Origin: Pelagibacteraceae bacterium AG-390-L03
Lineage (GTDB): Bacteria; Pseudomonadota; Alphaproteobacteria; Pelagibacterales; Pelagibacteraceae
Direction of reading: 5' to 3'
NCBI GenBank assembly: GCA_003279685.1
Contig: QCHA01000001.1
Location: forward strand, 248,001 to 312,000
Length of the DNA: 64,000 nucleotides
Shown in pieces: positions 9,188 to 19,140 of the stretch; within the stretch, counting starts at the first letter, position 1, and every line of letters starts with the position of its first letter. The notes under the pieces were generated by a model, which worked only from the letters and a program-made list of their open reading frames with translations, was not told the DNA's origin and did not search any database. The translations under genes and the position numbers were made by a program.

Positions 9188-9864
9188 AAATACAAATACT
9201 CAAAGAGATAATTCAAAAAAAATCTTCTAAAGAAAAATTTGCTGTATTAACAAATTTGATTAATGGTAATAGTGAAATATTTGAATTTGGAAAATTCTTA
9301 AGTAAAGATTTTGAAAGTTCTAAAAAAGAAATAGAAAATTATCATTATCTTAAAAAAAATGGCGTTATTGATGGAACTCAAATATTTATTCAGAACTACA
9401 TAAAGCCAATTGAGGTTATTATTGTAGGAGCTGTTCATATTTCTCAATATTTGGTTGATTTATTTAAAAATCTTGATTTCGAAGTTAAAATTATTGATCC
9501 AAGAAAATATTTTATCACTACAGAAAGATTTCCAAATATAGAAATTATAAATGGGTGGCCAGAGAAAATTTTAAAGAAATTACAAACAAACTCTAATAAT
9601 GCATTAATCACACTCACCCATGATCCAAAAATAGATGATCCAGCATTAAGGTATGCATTGAAAAATAAGTTTTTTTATATTGGTGCTCTTGGAAGTAAAA
9701 AAACGCACATTAAAAGATGTGAAAGATTAAAAGAGGCTGGATTTAGTGAGGAAGAAATTGACTCAATACATGGACCCATAGGTATTAAACTTGGAGGAAA
9801 ATCTGCTCCTGAAATTGCTTTATCAATTGTTGCACAGCTTGTCTCAGAAACTCACAAATTATAA
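9184..9864 (+). CDS. XdhC Rossmann (C-terminal) domain as a separate protein
   Basis: EVIIVGAVHISQYLVDLFKNLDFEVKIIDPR, ALITLTHDPKIDDPALRYAL and FYIGALGSKKTHIKR; ATGA overlap with the preceding ORF. Confidence 0.85.
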   Translation: MKIQILKEIIQKKSSKEKFAVLTNLINGNSEIFEFGKFLSKDFESSKKEIENYHYLKKNGVIDGTQIFIQNYIKPIEVIIVGAVHISQYLVDLFKNLDFEVKIIDPRKYFITTERFPNIEIINGWPEKILKKLQTNSNNALITLTHDPKIDDPALRYALKNKFFYIGALGSKKTHIKRCERLKEAGFSEEEIDSIHGPIGIKLGGKSAPEIALSIVAQLVSETHKL

Positions 9865-9899
9865 TTGAACTATAAAAATTAAAGAAATAAGTTAATTAA

Positions 9900-10199
9900 A
9901 TGAAAAAAGGTTACTGGATAAGCTTATATTTAAAAGTTGAAAACCAAGAAAACTTAAAAAAATATGCTGAAGCAGTGACACCTGTTATAAAAGGTTTTGG
10001 AGGTGTACCTCTTGTGAGAGGTGGAAAACATGAAACATTTGAGGGAGATGATTTTGTTAGAACAGTTGTTTGGGAATTTCCAAGCTATGAAAAAGCTATT
10101 GAATGCCATAATTCAAAAGAATATTTGGCTGGTTGGGATCTAGCAAAAGATACAACTGTTAGACACATGCAAGTAATTGAGGGTTTTAGTACTGAATAG
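9900..10199 (+). CDS. DUF1330 family protein
   Basis: MKKGYWISLYLKVENQENLKKYAEAVTPVIKGFGGVPLVRGG and VVWEFPSYEKAIECHNSKEY are DUF1330-like. Confidence 0.75.
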   Translation: MKKGYWISLYLKVENQENLKKYAEAVTPVIKGFGGVPLVRGGKHETFEGDDFVRTVVWEFPSYEKAIECHNSKEYLAGWDLAKDTTVRHMQVIEGFSTE

Positions 10200-10821
10200 G
10201 TTCTGGATCTATACTTCTCCATAAATACCAGGTTGCTACTGAACAGTATGGAGTAAATCTTTTTTTCAATAAATTCACGTAACTCTCAGGTGGTAAATAT
10301 TTTTTTTTATAATTTTTAGAAATAGCTCTTAACAACCCTATATCTTGAACTGGCCAAATATTAGATCGATTATAAGTAAATAACAAAATCATTTCAGCAG
10401 ACCATCTTCCTATCTGTCTTAATTCAGAAAGATATAAAATAGCTTCTTCATCTGACATCTTAGATATTAGTCTTGGATTAAAAGTTTTATTTAGAATTTG
10501 TCTCGATAGGCTTTGAATACCTTTAACTTTTTGTTTACTAAGTCCGCATGATTTCAATTGAGAAAACGATAAGGCGTTAACAGTTTTAGCATTAATTTTA
10601 TTTTTACATTTTTTTTTGAATCGTAAAAAAACAGAATTGGCTGCTGCAACACTAATTTGTTGTCCTATAATGCTTTTACAAAGTGAAAAAAAAACATCTT
10701 TTCTAGAGGTTAATATTTTTTCTGATGGAGATTTATATTTGTTAATCAAAGATGCCATAACTTTATCTTTTTTAGATAAATATTTTTTAGCATTATTCCA
10801 ATATTTAGGTGTATTACTCAT
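10186..10821 (-). CDS. DNA-3-methyladenine glycosylase II (AlkA-like, HhH-GPD)
   Basis: SLCKSIIGQQISVAAANSVFLRF and LRQIGRWSAEMILLFTYNRSNIWPVQDIGLLRAI; ATG at 10821 preferred over 10839. Confidence 0.85.
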   Translation of the reverse strand: MSNTPKYWNNAKKYLSKKDKVMASLINKYKSPSEKILTSRKDVFFSLCKSIIGQQISVAAANSVFLRFKKKCKNKINAKTVNALSFSQLKSCGLSKQKVKGIQSLSRQILNKTFNPRLISKMSDEEAILYLSELRQIGRWSAEMILLFTYNRSNIWPVQDIGLLRAISKNYKKKYLPPESYVNLLKKRFTPYCSVATWYLWRSIDPEPIQY

Positions 10822-11695
10822 GCCTAGTGACCGATACACGCTTCTTAAGAGTCATTTCTCTTTTAAATATTATGAATGACGAAATAATAACCAATGAAGC
10901 TCCTGCTAAAGTTTTTGTTGTTGGCACTTCGTTCCAAATAAAATAACCAAATAAGATTGCAAACACTAATGCTAAATATTTTAATGGAGTTACTAAGCTA
11001 ACTTCAGAAAACTTATATGATTGAGTTAACCATAAATTTGCAAGACCTCCCAATATACCTACCATTGATAACAAAAATAAATCTTTTAAACTTGGCATTA
11101 TCCAATTTTGATAAAAAGTAAAAAAACTTAAAATCATAATTGAAAAAGAAAAGAAGAAACCAATAAGCCAAACGGGTTCGGTTGATGATAATTTTCTAAT
11201 TGCTATTGCCACATAAGACAAACCTAAACAAAAAATTATTGGATAAATATAATAAAAATTTAACGAACTAAATCCTGGTTCAGAAATAACAATAATTCCA
11301 ATAAAACCAACCAAAACTGCTAACCATCTATAAAAGCCAACTTTTTCATTTAATAAAAATATTGAAAAGATAGTTGTAAATATTGGGGCAGCGAATGAAA
11401 TACTAACAACTGTTGCTAGAGGTAAATTCCTTAAAGCAATGAATATAGCTATTAACGCTATTAAACCAGCTAAGCATCTTTTTATATGAAGAAAACTTCG
11501 GTCTGTTTTATAAAAATCTAAATACCTATCTTTTGGAATAAGAAATAAAATAGGTATTATGCCACAAAACCCTCTAAAAAATAGAACTTGCCCTATTGGA
11601 TAATCATCAGACCATTTAACAATTACATCCATAAGTGAAAATGCGCACACAGAAATGAACATGTAAAAAAAGCCCAATTGATTTTTAGATAACAT
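10814..11695 (-). CDS. DMT-superfamily EamA transporter
   Basis: About ten hydrophobic segments; GFFYMFISVCAFSLMDVIVKW and LRNLPLATVVSISFAAPIFTTIFS. Confidence 0.85.
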   Translation of the reverse strand: MLSKNQLGFFYMFISVCAFSLMDVIVKWSDDYPIGQVLFFRGFCGIIPILFLIPKDRYLDFYKTDRSFLHIKRCLAGLIALIAIFIALRNLPLATVVSISFAAPIFTTIFSIFLLNEKVGFYRWLAVLVGFIGIIVISEPGFSSLNFYYIYPIIFCLGLSYVAIAIRKLSSTEPVWLIGFFFSFSIMILSFFTFYQNWIMPSLKDLFLLSMVGILGGLANLWLTQSYKFSEVSLVTPLKYLALVFAILFGYFIWNEVPTTKTLAGASLVIISSFIIFKREMTLKKRVSVTRHE

Positions 11696-11729
11696 TTGAT
11701 TAACTTTAAATTAAATAAGTAATTTATCA

Positions 11730-12173
11730 ATGGAAATAGCAATTTTAGGATTAGGATGTTTTTGGGGACCAGAAATTAAGTTTAGTAAACTTGATGGAGT
11801 TATTAAAACTGAAGTTGGTTATTGTGGGGGCCTTAGTAGTGAAACTAATTATAAAGAAGTATGTACTGGCACAACCAATCATGCTGAAGTAGTAAAATTA
11901 GATTTTGATCCTAAAATTATATCTTATGAAAAAATTCTTAAATTTTTTTTTGAAATTCATGATCCAACAACCTTAAATTCTCAAGGACCAGATTTTGGTA
12001 CCCAATATAGAAGTGAAATATTTTATTTAAATGACCAACAAAAAGAGATTTCTGAAAAAATAATTAAAGAAGAAAATATTAGATTTTTAGGAGAAATTGT
12101 AACCAAAATTTCTTTAGCAAAAAATTACTGTCCTGCAGAAGAATATCATCAAAAATATTTGGATAAAAGATAA
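11730..12173 (+). CDS. msrA: Peptide-methionine (S)-S-oxide reductase
   Basis: LGLGCFWGPEIKFSKLDGVIKTEVGYCGG, NHAEVVKLDFDP and GTQYRSEIFY. Confidence 0.95.
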   Translation: MEIAILGLGCFWGPEIKFSKLDGVIKTEVGYCGGLSSETNYKEVCTGTTNHAEVVKLDFDPKIISYEKILKFFFEIHDPTTLNSQGPDFGTQYRSEIFYLNDQQKEISEKIIKEENIRFLGEIVTKISLAKNYCPAEEYHQKYLDKR

Positions 12174-12174
12174 G

Positions 12175-12987
12175 ATGTCTTTAGTAAAGACAAATTGGTT
12201 GGAACAAAATATTAACAACGTAAAGATTATTGATTGCTCCTGGCATATGCCACAAACAAAAAGAAATGGTTTTGAGGAATATACAAAAGAACATATCCCA
12301 AACGCAATTTTTTTTGATTTAGATAAAAATTCAAAAATAAATACGGACCTCCCTCACATGCTAACTGATATTGGATCTTGGGAAAAAATTATAGCGGATA
12401 TGGGAATTGAAAATAAAGATGAAATTGTAGTCTATGATAATTCAGATGTAATAAGTTCATGTAGGTGTTGGTATAATTTAATTTATTTTGGTCATGATCC
12501 TAAACTAGTTCATGTTCTTGATGGAGGACTTAAAAAATGGAAAAAAGAAAATAAAGCTACAAACAATAAAAAAGTTATCACTGAAACTTCTATATATTCA
12601 TGTAAGGAAAATACAGAGCTGGTAAAAAATAAAGAACAGATAGATAAAAATATTGATAAAAATTATTTTAATGTTGTTGATGCAAGAAGCAGAGAAAGGT
12701 TTGAAGGCAAAGTTGTTGAACCAAGAAAAGGTTTAAGAAGTGGATCAATAAAAAATTCTTTTTGCTTACCTTTTGGAGAGCTAATAAATGATGACCATAC
12801 ATTTATCAACAAAGATAAAATCTCAGAAAAATTTAAATCATATAATTTTGACCAGGATAAAAATCTAGTATTTTCATGTGGTTCAGGAGTAACTGCAAGT
12901 GTATTGGCTCTAGCTTATTCCTTAATAAATGATAAATATAAGCCGACAATTTACGATGGCTCATGGTCAGAGTATGGTAAGAATTAA
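12175..12987 (+). CDS. Two-domain rhodanese sulfurtransferase
   Basis: DCSWHMPQTKRNG...HIPNAIFFDLD, VYDNSDVISSCRCWYNL and VFSCGSGVTASVLALA. Confidence 0.9.
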   Translation: MSLVKTNWLEQNINNVKIIDCSWHMPQTKRNGFEEYTKEHIPNAIFFDLDKNSKINTDLPHMLTDIGSWEKIIADMGIENKDEIVVYDNSDVISSCRCWYNLIYFGHDPKLVHVLDGGLKKWKKENKATNNKKVITETSIYSCKENTELVKNKEQIDKNIDKNYFNVVDARSRERFEGKVVEPRKGLRSGSIKNSFCLPFGELINDDHTFINKDKISEKFKSYNFDQDKNLVFSCGSGVTASVLALAYSLINDKYKPTIYDGSWSEYGKN

Positions 12988-12990
12988 TTT

Positions 12991-13986
12991 ATGAAAACAT
13001 CTACAAAAATCACAAGTATAGTAATTATATTTTTTTTAATCGTTGCAACTATCATCATTGGAAGAACAATGATTGGAAACCACTTTAAAAAAAAATTTAG
13101 TAAAAGACCTCCACCAGGAATAATAGTAACTTATACTAAAGAAAGAGTTTTTGAAAATGTTATAAGTACATATGGAACTGCTGTCCCAATCCAAACTCAA
13201 TCATTTAAAATAGAAAAATATGAAATACTAAATCCAATAAATTTTAATAAAAAAGTTAAAAAAGGAGATGTGATTGCTAATCTTAAAAACAGAAAAATAA
13301 TTGCACAATTTGATGGGGTTATCGGAAAAAGAGAATTTTCTGAAGATTTAGAAGTTTCAAAATCTTCTATATTAGTTAATCTTGAGGATACCAGTTCAAT
13401 ATATTGTGATGTTGATATACCTGAAATTTTTGTGCCTTTTATTAAGGTAGGTTTGCCAGTCGATATAAAGTTTTCTGGTTATAAAAATAAAATTTACAAA
13501 GGAGAGATTGACTCTTTTGCAAGCAGAATAAGTCAAGATACTAGAGCTTTAGCTACCAGAATAAAGATAGATAATATGGCTGGAGAAATACTTCCTGGAT
13601 CATTCTTAGAGATTTCAATTAAGCATGACATTAGAGATGGTTTAAGTGCACCTGATACAAGCACTATAGTCGAAGGTGAAAATGTATTTATTTATAAAGT
13701 CGGTGAAAAAAACAAAGTAATGAAAACAAAAGTAACTATCGGTGATAGATATTTGGGATTCGTCGAAATCTTAGATGGATTAAATAATGGTGATAAAATT
13801 GTTGCTGAAGGAACCAAAAAAGTAAGACCAAATTTAACAATAAGACCAATTGAAAAAGGATCTAAAAAAAAACAAGGAAACTCTGGTTGGGGGAAAAAAA
13901 AGAAATCAAAAAAAACTGAAGAAAAAAAAGGTAAATTTGATTGGTTAAAAAATATTTTCAAAAAATCTGAAAAAGAAAAAAAATAA
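12991..13986 (+). CDS. RND efflux periplasmic adaptor (membrane fusion protein)
   Basis: N-terminal TM, KVKKGDVIANL, RIKIDNMAGEILPGSFLEISI; upstream of the RND permease. Lys-rich C-terminal tail. Confidence 0.85.
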   Translation: MKTSTKITSIVIIFFLIVATIIIGRTMIGNHFKKKFSKRPPPGIIVTYTKERVFENVISTYGTAVPIQTQSFKIEKYEILNPINFNKKVKKGDVIANLKNRKIIAQFDGVIGKREFSEDLEVSKSSILVNLEDTSSIYCDVDIPEIFVPFIKVGLPVDIKFSGYKNKIYKGEIDSFASRISQDTRALATRIKIDNMAGEILPGSFLEISIKHDIRDGLSAPDTSTIVEGENVFIYKVGEKNKVMKTKVTIGDRYLGFVEILDGLNNGDKIVAEGTKKVRPNLTIRPIEKGSKKKQGNSGWGKKKKSKKTEEKKGKFDWLKNIFKKSEKEKK

Positions 13987-13990
13987 TTAA

Positions 13991-16900
13991 ATGTATATAA
14001 CTGAAGTAAGCATCAAACGACCTGTTGTGGCTTGGGTTATGTCTTTAATTTTAATAATTTTTGGAATATTTGTTTTTTCAGAATTATCAGTACGAGAGCT
14101 TCCCGATGGAATTCAGCCCCCAGTTGTTCAGGTTCAAACTGATTATAAATCAGCATCTGCAGAAATTGTTGATGAAGAAATAACTCAAAAACTTGAAGAC
14201 GTAATAGGGGGTGCTGAAGGTATAAAAAATATCGACTCAAGTTCTTTAAATGGAAGAAGCAGAATTAATATTCAATTTAATACAGATATAGACTTAGATG
14301 ATGCTGCAAATGATATAAGAGAAAGAGTGGCACGTGTTGTGGATAATTTGCCAAGTGAAGCAAATCCCCCACAAATTTTGAAACAAGCAGCAGGTTTTAC
14401 AACTACTATGTGGGTAGGACTCTCATCTCCAACTTGGAATGATCTAGATCTTGGAGATTATGCTGAAAGATATCTTATAGATGCATTTTCAAGTGTACCT
14501 AATGTAGGTAGGATTTTAGTGGGTGGATTACGAGAACTTAGTGTGAGAGTTTGGATTGATCCCATAAAATTAGCTGCTAATAATTTAACGATACAGGAAG
14601 TTGAAAGAGCGCTAAGAAATGAAAATATTAATCTTCCTGCTGGGACATTAGAGGCAAATAATAAAGATTTAACTCTAAACATTGATAAATCTTACACTAA
14701 TATAGATACAATAAAGCAGCTTCCCCTTAAAAAAAATAAAAACAAAGTAATAATTCTTTCTGATGTTGCAAATGTTGAGTTTGGGCCTGTTTCAGAAAAA
14801 ACTTTATTTAAAGCACAAAGTAAAAATGCATTGAATTTGAAAACTGTGGGAATAGGGATTTATGCAAAGAGTGGAGCTTCAACAGTAGAACTATCTAACC
14901 AAATAAAAGTTAAAATAAAAGAACTTAACAAATCTTTACCTGATGGATTAAAATTAGAAATAGCATTTAACAGAGCCACTTACATTGGTGCAGCAATCGA
15001 AGAGGTATACAAAAGTTTAATTATTGCTTTTGTATTGGTTGTTTTAATTATTTATTTATTTCTAGGTAATCTTAAAGCAGTAATTGTACCAGCTGTAGCA
15101 CTACCAGTTAGTTTAATTGGTTCTTTTCTTGGGCTATATATGTTTGATCTTTCAATTAATATATTTGTATTGTTGAGTTTTATTTTAGCAATAGGAATAA
15201 TTACTGATGACTCTGTAATTATGACTGATGCTATTTATACAAGGATAGAAAATGGTGAAACACCATTAGTTGCAGCATACAAAGGTTCAAAACAAATTAC
15301 TTTTGCAATCATTGCAACTACTTTAATTTTAATTGCAGTTTTTTTACCATTAATTTTCATTAAAGGAATTTCTGGAACACTATTTAAAGAAACAGCTATA
15401 GCATTATCTTTTTCTATTGTGGTATCTTCTTTTGTAGCATTAACTTTATCTCCGATGCTAGGAAGCAAATTCCTAAATAAAAAAGAAAAAATTAATTTTT
15501 TTGTTAAAAAATTTAATCTAGGATTTAAATCTTTTACTGGATTTTATATAGACTCACTTAAATATTGGATTAATAAGAAAAAAACTATTTCGATATTTAT
15601 AATCTTTATCATTTGTGCTTCCGGATATCTTTTTAACTTTTCAAAAAAAGAATTATTACCGATGGAAGATAGAGGTTCTTATCTAATAATAGGATCAACT
15701 GATGAAGGAAGTTCATTTGAATATACTCAAGAGAAAGCTCAAATTATTGAAGGTAGAATACTAAGGCTATTGCAAGCTGAAAATAGCCCTTATGAAAGAC
15801 TAATAATGAGAGTTCCTGGTTTTGGTAGATCGGCAACAACTTATAATACATTTATTATAATTGCTTTATTAGACGAGTGGAAAAACAGAGAAAAAGGTAG
15901 TCAAACAGTCTTAAGGGAAGCTATTGGGCAAGTTGTTTCAGTTCCTGAAACCTTTGCTTTTCCAATATCTCCTCAAGGAATAAGAGTTTCTAGCTATAAC
16001 AAACCAGTGCAAATGGTTATTTATGGATCTAGTTATGAAGAGCTTGAAGAAATCCAGAGCAGTGTTTTAAGAGAACTCAGAAAAAATAGAAACATGTTTC
16101 GAATAGAGAGTGATTATACAAAAAACAAACCTGAAGTTAAATTAATTACTAATAAAAATCGAGCTAATGATTTAGGTGTGTCTACTGAAAATATAGGAAG
16201 AACCCTTGAGACACTTTATGGTGGAAAAAGAGTAACTTCTTTTAGTAAAGAAGGAAGAGAGTATCCAATTATACTACAACAATATCTAGCTGATAGAAGA
16301 GACAAGGATGGTTTATCAAAAATCTTTGTTAGGTCTGAGACAACAGGAAAATTAGTTTCCGTAGCAAGTCTTGTTGAGTTCAAAGAAAAAGGAACTGCAG
16401 AAGCATTACCAAGATATAATCGCCAAAGAGCCGTTACGATTTCAGCTGCTCTTTCAGAAGATTATACTCTAACAGAGGCAATCAAATATTTAGAAAATGT
16501 AATGATTAAAGTTGCTCCTCAAAACCAGACTACTTGGAAAGGAAAATCTGAGGAACTAAAAGAAACAACTAATGAGATTTATTTAATTTTTGCTCTTGCT
16601 TTATTAACTGCTTATTTGGTTATGGCAGCAACATTTAATTCTTTTATTCACCCGTTTATAATTATATTAACTGTTCCACTTGCAGTCTTTGGTGGATTAG
16701 TTTTTATTTTGCTTTTAAATAGCTCGGTCAATATTTTTTCACAAATTGCATTAATTATACTTATAGGTATATCTACTAAGAATAGTATTTTAATTGTAGA
16801 CTACGCAAATCAATTAAGAACAACTGGCATTAAAATCGAGGAAGCTTTGATTAAAGCGTGTCAGCTTAGAATTCGACCAATAGTCATGACTTCTTTAAGT

Positions 16901-17119
16901 ACTATGATAGCAATGCTTCCTCTTGTGATAGGGAATATTGGCCCTGGAGCTGGTGAAGGTTCAAGATTAGCTGTTGGTTCTACAATTTTAGGAGGGATGA
17001 TAATTTCAACTTTCTTTACTTTATATGTAACTCCCACAATGTATCTTACTCTTGCTAGAAATACTAAAAGAATGGACTCGGTTGATTTAGAATTAGAAAA
17101 AGAATTATCTAAAAAATAA
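13991..17119 (+). CDS. RND efflux permease (AcrB family)
   Basis: 1042 aa; SIKRPVVAWVMSLILIIFGIFVFSELSVRELP, AIGIITDDSVIMTDAIY and ILIGISTKNSILIVDYANQLR. Confidence 0.95.
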   Translation: MYITEVSIKRPVVAWVMSLILIIFGIFVFSELSVRELPDGIQPPVVQVQTDYKSASAEIVDEEITQKLEDVIGGAEGIKNIDSSSLNGRSRINIQFNTDIDLDDAANDIRERVARVVDNLPSEANPPQILKQAAGFTTTMWVGLSSPTWNDLDLGDYAERYLIDAFSSVPNVGRILVGGLRELSVRVWIDPIKLAANNLTIQEVERALRNENINLPAGTLEANNKDLTLNIDKSYTNIDTIKQLPLKKNKNKVIILSDVANVEFGPVSEKTLFKAQSKNALNLKTVGIGIYAKSGASTVELSNQIKVKIKELNKSLPDGLKLEIAFNRATYIGAAIEEVYKSLIIAFVLVVLIIYLFLGNLKAVIVPAVALPVSLIGSFLGLYMFDLSINIFVLLSFILAIGIITDDSVIMTDAIYTRIENGETPLVAAYKGSKQITFAIIATTLILIAVFLPLIFIKGISGTLFKETAIALSFSIVVSSFVALTLSPMLGSKFLNKKEKINFFVKKFNLGFKSFTGFYIDSLKYWINKKKTISIFIIFIICASGYLFNFSKKELLPMEDRGSYLIIGSTDEGSSFEYTQEKAQIIEGRILRLLQAENSPYERLIMRVPGFGRSATTYNTFIIIALLDEWKNREKGSQTVLREAIGQVVSVPETFAFPISPQGIRVSSYNKPVQMVIYGSSYEELEEIQSSVLRELRKNRNMFRIESDYTKNKPEVKLITNKNRANDLGVSTENIGRTLETLYGGKRVTSFSKEGREYPIILQQYLADRRDKDGLSKIFVRSETTGKLVSVASLVEFKEKGTAEALPRYNRQRAVTISAALSEDYTLTEAIKYLENVMIKVAPQNQTTWKGKSEELKETTNEIYLIFALALLTAYLVMAATFNSFIHPFIIILTVPLAVFGGLVFILLLNSSVNIFSQIALIILIGISTKNSILIVDYANQLRTTGIKIEEALIKACQLRIRPIVMTSLSTMIAMLPLVIGNIGPGAGEGSRLAVGSTILGGMIISTFFTLYVTPTMYLTLARNTKRMDSVDLELEKELSKK

Positions 17120-17708
17120 TATATTTATTTTTATTCAATGAATTGCTGCATTCTTTTAGTTGATTTTTATAAACATTGGATTGTCTCTCAACTCTTTTTG
17201 CTAAATTAATTATTTTTTTATTTTTTTTGTAATGTTTATAATTTCCCCATCCTTCATGATAAGCAACATACTGTTTAAAAGCATCAGTTTTAGATATTTT
17301 TAAAATTGTGCTTGATTTATTAGTGTACCATCCGATGAAATCAACACTATCTTTAAACCTAGTTCTTACTGCAAGCTTATTTCCTGTTTCTTTTTTATAT
17401 TGTTCCCAGGTACCATTAATTGCTTGAGAATACCCAAATGAACTTGAGGGTCTTTTATAAGGAATTACTTTAAAAAGTTTTTGTCTAGGAGGTTTTGCAA
17501 GCCAATCAAAATCTGACTCCATTTTTATAATAGCTAGCTGCAAATATACAGGTGTTCCCCATTTATTTTCTGATTTACTAGCATGCTTAAACCATAAATA
17601 TCTTTCATTAAATATTGAACAGCTATTTGATGTGTTTGACGGTATTGAAGAACAAGCTGAAATAAAAAACAATATTACAAATAATAAATAGGCTCTTAAA
17701 ATTTTCAT
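17109..17708 (-). CDS. Lipoprotein with lytic transglycosylase SLT-like domain
   Basis: Lipobox-like FFISACSS; YLQLAIIKMESDF and SSFGYSQAINGTWEQYKKETG. Confidence 0.75.
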   Translation of the reverse strand: MKILRAYLLFVILFFISACSSIPSNTSNSCSIFNERYLWFKHASKSENKWGTPVYLQLAIIKMESDFDWLAKPPRQKLFKVIPYKRPSSSFGYSQAINGTWEQYKKETGNKLAVRTRFKDSVDFIGWYTNKSSTILKISKTDAFKQYVAYHEGWGNYKHYKKNKKIINLAKRVERQSNVYKNQLKECSNSLNKNKYIIF

Positions 17709-17758
17709 ATAATTTTATTAGTAGTCATATTTTATAAATTAAATTAAAAGATTAACAA

Positions 17759-18472
17759 ATGAGTTATTTAATTTTAGTAAGACATGGTCAAAGTGTATGG
17801 AATCTTGAAAAAAAATTCACAGGCTGGGTTGATGTAGACTTGACTACAAATGGTAAATCAGAGGCCATAAAAGCCGGTGAACTGATAAAAACAAAAAATA
17901 TAAATATTGATATTTATTATTCATCTTTTCAATTAAGAGCAAAAAATACCTTAAAATTAATAAAACAAGAGTTAAAGGATATGAAAGTTTCAAAAGAAGC
18001 TTGGCAACTGAATGAACGACATTATGGAGCTCTTACAGGCTTAAATAAAGATGAAATGAAAATAAAACTTGGTGAAGAAAAAGTTCATCAATTTAGACGA
18101 TCATGGGATTTGCGACCTGACCCGTTGGATAGAGAAAACCCTTATCACCCTATCAATATTGATACTTACAAAGAAATACCAAATAATAAAATTCCTGATA
18201 CAGAGTCTCTTAAAGATACTTATGAAAGAGTATTAGAGTTTTATAAACAAGAAATCGAAAATAAAATTTCAAATAACAATATTTTAATATCTGCACATGG
18301 AAATTCGATAAGAGCATTATGTAAATATTTATTTAAATTAGATGAAAATCAAATATCTAAATTGGAAATACCAACTGGAAATCCACTTGTAATAAAATTA
18401 GATGAAGAGAATAAAATTACTGATTGCAAATACTTAGATAAAGAAAGAGCTAAAGATCTTGTAGTTTTTTAA
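17759..18472 (+). CDS. gpmA: 2,3-bisphosphoglycerate-dependent phosphoglycerate mutase
   Basis: LILVRHGQSVWNLEKKFTGWVDVDLT, LNERHYGALTGLNK, LISAHGNSIRAL. Confidence 0.95.
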   Translation: MSYLILVRHGQSVWNLEKKFTGWVDVDLTTNGKSEAIKAGELIKTKNINIDIYYSSFQLRAKNTLKLIKQELKDMKVSKEAWQLNERHYGALTGLNKDEMKIKLGEEKVHQFRRSWDLRPDPLDRENPYHPINIDTYKEIPNNKIPDTESLKDTYERVLEFYKQEIENKISNNNILISAHGNSIRALCKYLFKLDENQISKLEIPTGNPLVIKLDEENKITDCKYLDKERAKDLVVF

Positions 18473-19139
18473 AAGTTTCAAGATCAGTTAAATGATAAAA
18501 ATCATTATCAGTCTCAAATCCATACAGTTCTTTTTTTTCAATTAAATCGTTCCATACATTTGTTATTGAAAAAATTTTATCTTTATAATTTGAAAGAAGT
18601 TTTTTATTAATAATTTGGCAACCTGTATAAATAAATTTAGTCTCATTATTTTTTATAATTAAATTTTCTTTAAGATCAAAATCACCATTTAAATTTTTGT
18701 CAAAACTTAATTCCTTTTTTACCAATAATAGAATATTTTTAAGTTTTTTGGAAAAATACATATTTTCCATTTTAATAATTTCATTAAAATAATTTTTCTT
18801 CCATATTGTATCAGGGTTAAAAATTAAAACATTATCTTCACTTGTATATTTCATCATATTGTTTATTCCACCACCTGTATCAAGAATTTTTTCACCATCT
18901 TCAATAATTGAAATTTTAGATTTAAATTTTTTATTATTTATAAAATCATGAATTTGATTTTTTAAATAAAAGGTATTAATAATAATTTGATGTATACCCA
19001 AACTTTCAATTAGATTAATACAAGTTTCAAGCACTGCAATATTGTTTAATTTGATCAAAGGTTTAGGGGTATCTAGTGTCAGCGGATTTAATCTTTTTCC
19101 AAATCCTGCACATAAAATAAAGGCTGTGTTAATTCTCAT
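18450..19139 (-). CDS. murU: N-acetylmuramate-1-phosphate uridylyltransferase-like nucleotidyltransferase
   Basis: FILCAGFGKRLNPLTLDTPKPLIKLN, DTGGGINN; paired with an AmgK-like kinase. Confidence 0.85.
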   Translation of the reverse strand: MRINTAFILCAGFGKRLNPLTLDTPKPLIKLNNIAVLETCINLIESLGIHQIIINTFYLKNQIHDFINNKKFKSKISIIEDGEKILDTGGGINNMMKYTSEDNVLIFNPDTIWKKNYFNEIIKMENMYFSKKLKNILLLVKKELSFDKNLNGDFDLKENLIIKNNETKFIYTGCQIINKKLLSNYKDKIFSITNVWNDLIEKKELYGFETDNDFYHLTDLETFKKLQDL

Positions 19140-19140
19140 T

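Noticed and set aside
13692-13961. 89-aa minus-strand ORF under the RND adaptor tail
   Set aside because: Phe-rich reading of the Lys-rich tail on the other strand; no independent support.
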